Assembly (NCBI RefSeq): GCF_934630525.1
Contig: NZ_CAKTVX010000015.1
Coordinates: forward strand, 1-43,283
Length of the DNA stretch: 43,283 nt
DNA from: an uncultured Slackia sp.
Lineage (GTDB): Bacteria; Actinomycetota; Coriobacteriia; Coriobacteriales; Eggerthellaceae
Direction: 5' to 3'
Shown: in pieces, positions 39,431-43,283 of the stretch
Position numbering within the stretch: the stretch's first letter is position 1
How the letters are laid out: the number at the start of each line of letters is the position of its first letter
The notes under the pieces: generated by a model
Told to the model about the DNA's origin: nothing
Databases searched by the model: none
The model's input: only the letters and a program-made list of their open reading frames with translations
Position numbers and translations under genes: made by a program

Positions 39431-39721
39431 GATCCTCCCTTTCGAAAAGGTACAGTCGATGCCCAACCTTCCAAGCAAAGCATCGAAGCGCCCACGGCTC
39501 ATATTGGAGGCCGTGCAAGTAAGGCGCGGGCAAAATTCAAAAACAAGAACCCTGCCCGAGCCCAGCACGAATGCATCGCTCCCCATGCGCAATGCCCTTT
39601 CCTCTTCAAGCCGACGAGTAGAATACCCCAAATTCTAAGCGTTTCAGGCGTGGGTAAATGACTTGTAATATTTAAGGGTGCTTTCGGCGGTGAGCGGCAT
39701 TTATGGCCGCACGAACGGCAC
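39431..39721. other. Non-coding gap upstream of the binding-protein gene
   Basis: Between the binding protein and the ribosomal terminator I see no gene. On the minus strand TATTCT near 39622 is a possible -10 box with a poor -35 (CTGAAA). The long leader of about 190 bp could carry regulation, but no known riboswitch pattern is recognised. Confidence 0.4.
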
Positions 39722-39750
39722 AAAAAAAGGCCGGCCTTTCGGCCAGCCTT
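39722..39750 (-). terminator. Intrinsic terminator near rplW
   Basis: AAGGCCGGCC (39727-39736) pairs with GGCCAGCCTT (39741-39750, one mismatch), loop TTTC on the plus strand; the minus strand continues TTTTTTG. It lies 60 bp past the rplW stop. That placement is odd because rplB would normally follow rplW in the S10 operon. Confidence 0.85.
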
Positions 39751-39810
39751 TTCAATAAAGCATGCTGAGCTCGTTTGTCGAAAAGCCTAAGGGCGATTCT
39801 TCAAAAGAGT

Positions 39811-40095
39811 TTATGCGTTGAAGAGCTCGATGGTGTCGCCGTCTTTCAGCGTAACCATGGCCTTCTTCCAGGTGCGGGTGCGACCCGGCTGCATACGAAC
39901 GCGCTTCGGCTTCGACTTGACGTTCAGGGTGTTCACCTTCGTCACGGTCACATTGAAGATAGCTTCGATGGCCTGGCGAATCTCAACCTTGTTAGAGTCT
40001 TTGGCGACTTCGAAGGTGTAGGTGTTCTTGTTCATCATGTCGTAGCTGTGCTCGGTGATAACCGGGCGAATGATGACCTCGCGGGGATCCTTCAT
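39811..40095 (-). CDS. rplW: 50S ribosomal protein L23
   Basis: The 94-residue L23 starts MKDPREVIIRPVITEHSYDMM and has the conserved VNTLNVKSKPKR loop; it sits by the exit tunnel of the ribosome. ATG 40095 overlaps the rplD stop by one base (TAATG). In most bacteria rplB follows; here an intrinsic terminator and another operon follow. Confidence 0.97.
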   Translation of the reverse strand: MKDPREVIIRPVITEHSYDMMNKNTYTFEVAKDSNKVEIRQAIEAIFNVTVTKVNTLNVKSKPKRVRMQPGRTRTWKKAMVTLKDGDTIELFNA

Positions 40096-40721
40096 TATGC
40101 AAGCACCTCCTCGAGGCGTTCCAGGGCGGCCACGGTCAGAACGAGCTGCTTGTTGTCGACGAGCTCGTAGGTGTTGGCGGCCGAGACGGGAATGATGTTG
40201 ACGTTCTCGAGGTTGCGGAACGAAAGGAAGGTGTTCACGTCGTCGTCAGCGATAACAACGGTAGCACGAACCTTGTCGAAGCCCAGGGCCTCCATGGAAG
40301 CTTTCGCATCTTTGGTGCGAGGAGCCTCGAAGGCGAACTGGTCAACCACGGTGAGCTGCTCGTCGGCCAGCTTAGCGGAAAGCGCGGAGCGCATAGCAAG
40401 CTTGACTTCCTTGCGGTTCACACGGAACGCGTAAGAACGGGTGTGGGGACCGAACACGGTGCCGCCGCCAACCCACTGAGGGGAGCGGATAGAACCCTGG
40501 CGGGCACGACCGGTGCCCTTCTGACGCCACGGCTTCTTGCCGCCGCCGCGAACTTCGCCACGGGTCTTGGTGTTAGCAGTGCCCTGACGCAGGCCGGCGC
40601 GATAGGCACGCACGACCGTGTGCATCACGTGGATGTTCGGCTCGATGCCGAACACGGCGTCGTTCAGCTCGACGGATTTAACCGTCTTGCCCGCGACGTC
40701 TTTGATGTCAATAGTAGCCAT
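40095..40721 (-). CDS. rplD: 50S ribosomal protein L4
   Basis: The 208-residue L4 has the extended loop PWRQKGTGRARQGSIRSPQW and FGPHTRSYAFRVNRKEVKLA. It lines the exit tunnel and in E. coli also regulates the S10 operon. The start is ATG 40721, the longer in-frame ATG 40751 overlaps the rplC stop and lacks a good ribosome binding site. Confidence 0.97.
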   Translation of the reverse strand: MATIDIKDVAGKTVKSVELNDAVFGIEPNIHVMHTVVRAYRAGLRQGTANTKTRGEVRGGGKKPWRQKGTGRARQGSIRSPQWVGGGTVFGPHTRSYAFRVNRKEVKLAMRSALSAKLADEQLTVVDQFAFEAPRTKDAKASMEALGFDKVRATVVIADDDVNTFLSFRNLENVNIIPVSAANTYELVDNKQLVLTVAALERLEEVLA

Positions 40722-40750
40722 TGTGGTGTTTCTCCTAATAAAGCGGGGCA

Positions 40751-41371
40751 CTAGGCCATGCGGACGCGAACGATGCCGTTCTTGCCGCCCGGGACGGCGC
40801 CCTTCACGAGGATCAGGTTCTGCTCAGCGTCAACGCGAACAACCTCGAGGTTCTTCACGGTAACGGTGTCGCAGCCCATGTGACCCGGAAGGCGAACGCC
40901 CTTGAAGACGCGGGAAGGCGTGGCGCACTGGCCGATGGAACCGGGAGCGCGGTGGAAGTGAGCACCGTGTCCGCCAGGGCCGCCAGCAAAGCCGTGGCGC
41001 TTGATAACGCCGGCGAAGCCTTTACCCTTGGAAGTGCCGGTGACGTCGACCTTCTTCACGTCGGCGAAAGCTGCAACGGTCTGCAGGTCGCCGGTCTTGT
41101 ACTCGGAAGCATTCTCGACGCGAACCTCACGCAGGTAGCGAACGGGCTCGGTGCCGAGCTTGGCGAAATGGCCGCCCATGGGCTTGGTGATCTTCTTGGG
41201 CTTGATGGCGCCAAAACCAAGCTGAACAGCTTCGTAACCGTCGGTAGCGGCGGTCTTCACCTGGCAAACCTTGTTGGGCTCAGCCACGATGATGGTGACG
41301 GGCACAACCTGGTCGTCCTCGTTGAAGATCTGAGTCATACCGATCTTTTTGCCGTAGATAGCGTTGATCAT
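40751..41371 (-). CDS. rplC: 50S ribosomal protein L3
   Basis: The 206-residue L3 has IYGKKIGMTQIF at the N-terminus and the signature KGFAGVIKRHGFAGGPGGHG near the peptidyl-transferase centre. AAGGAG is eight bases before ATG 41371; ATG 41380 is in frame but too close. It is 12 bp downstream of rpsJ. Confidence 0.97.
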   Translation of the reverse strand: MINAIYGKKIGMTQIFNEDDQVVPVTIIVAEPNKVCQVKTAATDGYEAVQLGFGAIKPKKITKPMGGHFAKLGTEPVRYLREVRVENASEYKTGDLQTVAAFADVKKVDVTGTSKGKGFAGVIKRHGFAGGPGGHGAHFHRAPGSIGQCATPSRVFKGVRLPGHMGCDTVTVKNLEVVRVDAEQNLILVKGAVPGGKNGIVRVRMA

Positions 41372-41383
41372 CTCATGCACTCC

Positions 41384-41698
41384 TTACAGCTTGATCTCGA
41401 TGTCGACACCAGCCGGGAGGTCGAGGCGCATCAGCGAATCAACCGTGTTCGGGGTGGGCTCGAGAATGTCGATCAGGCGCTTGTGCGTGCGCATCTCAAA
41501 CTGCTCGCGGGAGTCTTTGTCGACGTGCGGGCCTTTGACGACGCAGTACAGGTTGCGCTCGGTGGGCAGAGGGATAGGTCCGGAAACCTTGGCACCGGTC
41601 TTCTGGGCGGTGTCGACGATGAGCTTGGTGGACTGATCCACAATCTCATGGTCGTAGCCCTTCAGGCGGATGCGAATCTTCTGATTAGCCACTTTCAT
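41384..41698 (-). CDS. rpsJ: 30S ribosomal protein S10
   Basis: The 104-residue S10 (MKVANQKIRIRLKGYDHEI..., RLIDILEPTPNTVDSLMRLD) is of normal length from ATG 41698, which follows GGAGG; the ATG at 41707 precedes that site. S10 assembles in the 30S head and is also NusE in antitermination. It starts 28 bp after fusA, with no tuf between. Confidence 0.96.
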   Translation of the reverse strand: MKVANQKIRIRLKGYDHEIVDQSTKLIVDTAQKTGAKVSGPIPLPTERNLYCVVKGPHVDKDSREQFEMRTHKRLIDILEPTPNTVDSLMRLDLPAGVDIEIKL

Positions 41699-41726
41699 TT
41701 CCTCCATGAATTAAGCGGTTCGCCGA

Positions 41727-43283
41727 TTAGGCGTTGCCGCCGGCCTTGCTGATAATATCCGCAGCCACGTTCTTGGGAACGGGCTCGTAGGAATCGAACT
41801 GCATGGTGTACGTCGCACGGCCCTGCGTACCAGAACGCAGGTCGGTGGCGTAGCCGAACATCATACCCAGAGGCACCTTCGCGGAGATGGCCACAGCGCC
41901 GTTGCGCTGCTCCTGGCCCTGAATCATGCCGCGGCGGCTCGGGATGTCGCCCATGACGAAGCCGGTGTACTCGTCGGGAGTTTCGACTTCGACAGCCATG
42001 ACAGGCTCGAGGATGACCGGGTCAGACTTGCGCAGAGCGTCCTTGATGGCCATAGAGCCAGCAACTTTGAAGGCGGCTTCGGAGGAGTCGACTTCGTGGT
42101 AAGAACCGTCGATGAGCTCGACGCGAACGTCCTCGACCGGGTAGCCAGCCAGAACGCCAGCATGCAGCGCTTCCTGGATGCCCTTGTCGATCGCGGGGAT
42201 GTATTCCTTGGGAACAACGCCGCCGACGATCTTGTTCTCGAACAGATAGCCCTTGCCAGCTTCCTGCGGGTACATGTTGATGACCGCATGGCCGTACTGG
42301 CCGCGACCACCGGACTGACGCACGAACTTGCCTTCGGCGCCGAGCACTTCGTGGCCCGGACGCTCGCGGTAAGCAACCTGCGGCTTGCCGACGTTTGCCT
42401 CGACCTTGAACTCGCGAAGCAGGCGGTCAACGATGATCTCGAGGTGCAGCTCGCCCATGCCAGCGATGATGGTCTGGCCGGTCTCGTGGTTGGTGGACAC
42501 ACGGAAAGTCGGGTCCTCTTCAGCCAGCTTCTGCAGCGCGAGGCTCATCTTGTCCTGCTCAGCCTTGGTCTTCGGCTCGACAGCAATGTCGATAACAGGA
42601 TCAGCGAACTCCATGGACTCGAGGATGATAGGAGCATCCTCGGAGCACAGGGTGTCGCCCGTGGTGGTGTTCTTCAGGCCAACGACGGCAACGATGTCGC
42701 CAGCGGCGCAGGTGTCGATGTCAACTCGCTGGTTGGAGTGCATCTGCAGCAGGCGGCCGATACGCTCGTTCTTGTCCTTGGTGGCGTTGACCACGTAGGA
42801 GCCGGAATCAAGCTTGCCCGAGTACACACGCAGGTACGTGAGCTTACCAACGAAGGGGTCGGTCATGATCTTGAAGGCCAGAGCCGAGAAGGGACCCTTC
42901 GGGTCGGCTTCGCGGGTGTCTTCCTCGCCGGTCTTGGGGTTGGTGCCCTTGATGGCAGGAACGTCGCCCGGGGCAGGCAGGTAATCGACGACAGCGTCGA
43001 GGAGTTCCTGAACGCCCTTGTTCTTGTAGGCGGAGCCCACGAACACGGGGTTGATCTTGCAATCAATAACGCCCTTGCGCAGAGCAGCCTTGAGCTCTTC
43101 AACGGAGAACTCTTCGTCCATGAGGACCTTCTCCATGAGTTCGTCGTCGCAGTCAGCGGCGGCGTCAACGAGCTCCTGGCGATACAGGGCGGCATCGTCG
43201 GCGAATTCGGCCGGGATGGCGTCCATCGGCTCGGGGTAGGTCATGCCCTTGTCGTCGGCCTTGAAGTCCCATGCGGTCATGGT
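41727..43283 (-). CDS. fusA: Elongation factor G (partial, 5' end outside window)
   Basis: About 518 C-terminal residues are present: the end of the G domain (KINPVFVGSAYKNKGVQELLDAV), domain II (KIMTDPFVGKLTYLRVYSG), domain III (STNHETGQTIIAGMGELHLE), domain IV (VAYRERPGHEV, SGGRGQYGHAVI) and domain V (EVETPDEYTGFVMGDIPSRRG). EF-G moves tRNA and mRNA after peptide transfer, using GTP. The open frame continues beyond the right edge, where the P-loop, rpsG and rpsL would be expected. Confidence 0.97.
   Translation of the reverse strand, partial: TMTAWDFKADDKGMTYPEPMDAIPAEFADDAALYRQELVDAAADCDDELMEKVLMDEEFSVEELKAALRKGVIDCKINPVFVGSAYKNKGVQELLDAVVDYLPAPGDVPAIKGTNPKTGEEDTREADPKGPFSALAFKIMTDPFVGKLTYLRVYSGKLDSGSYVVNATKDKNERIGRLLQMHSNQRVDIDTCAAGDIVAVVGLKNTTTGDTLCSEDAPIILESMEFADPVIDIAVEPKTKAEQDKMSLALQKLAEEDPTFRVSTNHETGQTIIAGMGELHLEIIVDRLLREFKVEANVGKPQVAYRERPGHEVLGAEGKFVRQSGGRGQYGHAVINMYPQEAGKGYLFENKIVGGVVPKEYIPAIDKGIQEALHAGVLAGYPVEDVRVELIDGSYHEVDSSEAAFKVAGSMAIKDALRKSDPVILEPVMAVEVETPDEYTGFVMGDIPSRRGMIQGQEQRNGAVAISAKVPLGMMFGYATDLRSGTQGRATYTMQFDSYEPVPKNVAADIISKAGGNA

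Noticed and set aside
37928..39661. Plus-strand open frame of 577 codons
   Set aside because: It mirrors the binding-protein gene and has low-complexity Val/Leu/Glu composition without a recognisable protein family.

Overview
The window looks like a chromosomal segment of a moderately GC-rich anaerobe, most likely an Actinomycetota of the class Coriobacteriia (Eggerthellaceae-like). This is inferred from base composition, protein style and gene content; no rRNA or other marker was available. It has two parts: the integrase-proximal end of a temperate prophage (about 1-16,680) and a run of ordinary chromosomal genes (about 16,700-43,283), almost all on the minus strand.

Prophage (1-16.7 kb). 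The left edge cuts a phage adenine methyltransferase gene that ends, in this window, in four perfect 15-bp tandem repeats. Reading against the coordinates follow an HNH nuclease, small phage proteins with tightly overlapping start/stop codons, a Lar-like zinc ribbon fused to a dUTPase, a set of three 14-bp direct repeats with a 22-bp period, and a recombination/replication module (SSB, RecT, YqaJ-type exonuclease, ParB-like protein, RusA resolvase). Next come a BRO-N/KilAC antirepressor, an excisionase-like HTH protein and a Cro-like repressor. The genetic switch lies at 12.47-12.60 kb: a leftward TTGACA/TATTAT promoter is overlapped by operator-like palindromes, and the S24-family CI-like repressor is divergent to the right. 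Beyond CI is a two-gene toxin-antitoxin cassette (MqsR-like toxin, then an MqsA-like zinc finger/HTH/Panacea antitoxin), a small unknown gene, a YjcQ-like gene and a tyrosine integrase. The structural genes and the other attachment site must lie left of the window. The right prophage boundary falls in the 82 bp between the integrase stop and the asd stop.

Chromosome (16.7-43.3 kb). Transcription is leftward: (i) aspartate pathway: thrC-thrB and lysC-asd; (ii) a PflX-like radical SAM gene, degV and pncB, each with its own intrinsic terminator; (iii) a housekeeping cluster fumA-fumB-tmk-holB-ricT with overlapping or nearly touching ORFs, RicT carrying a long basic disordered tail; (iv) a probable sialic-acid (or related amino-sugar) uptake and catabolism cluster: Tat-type lipoprotein binding protein, permease, fused permease-ATPase, ATPase, then a NanA/DapA-family aldolase, a ROK kinase and NanE; (v) the end of the str operon and start of the S10 operon: fusA (partial), rpsJ, rplC, rplD, rplW.

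The observations I rate highest are the MqsR/Panacea cassette, the Lar-dUTPase fusion, the three-copy 22-bp-period repeat, and two intergenic inverted-repeat elements (30.36-30.56 kb and 33.48-33.62 kb) that share a core motif and have stems with different but compensating sequences.
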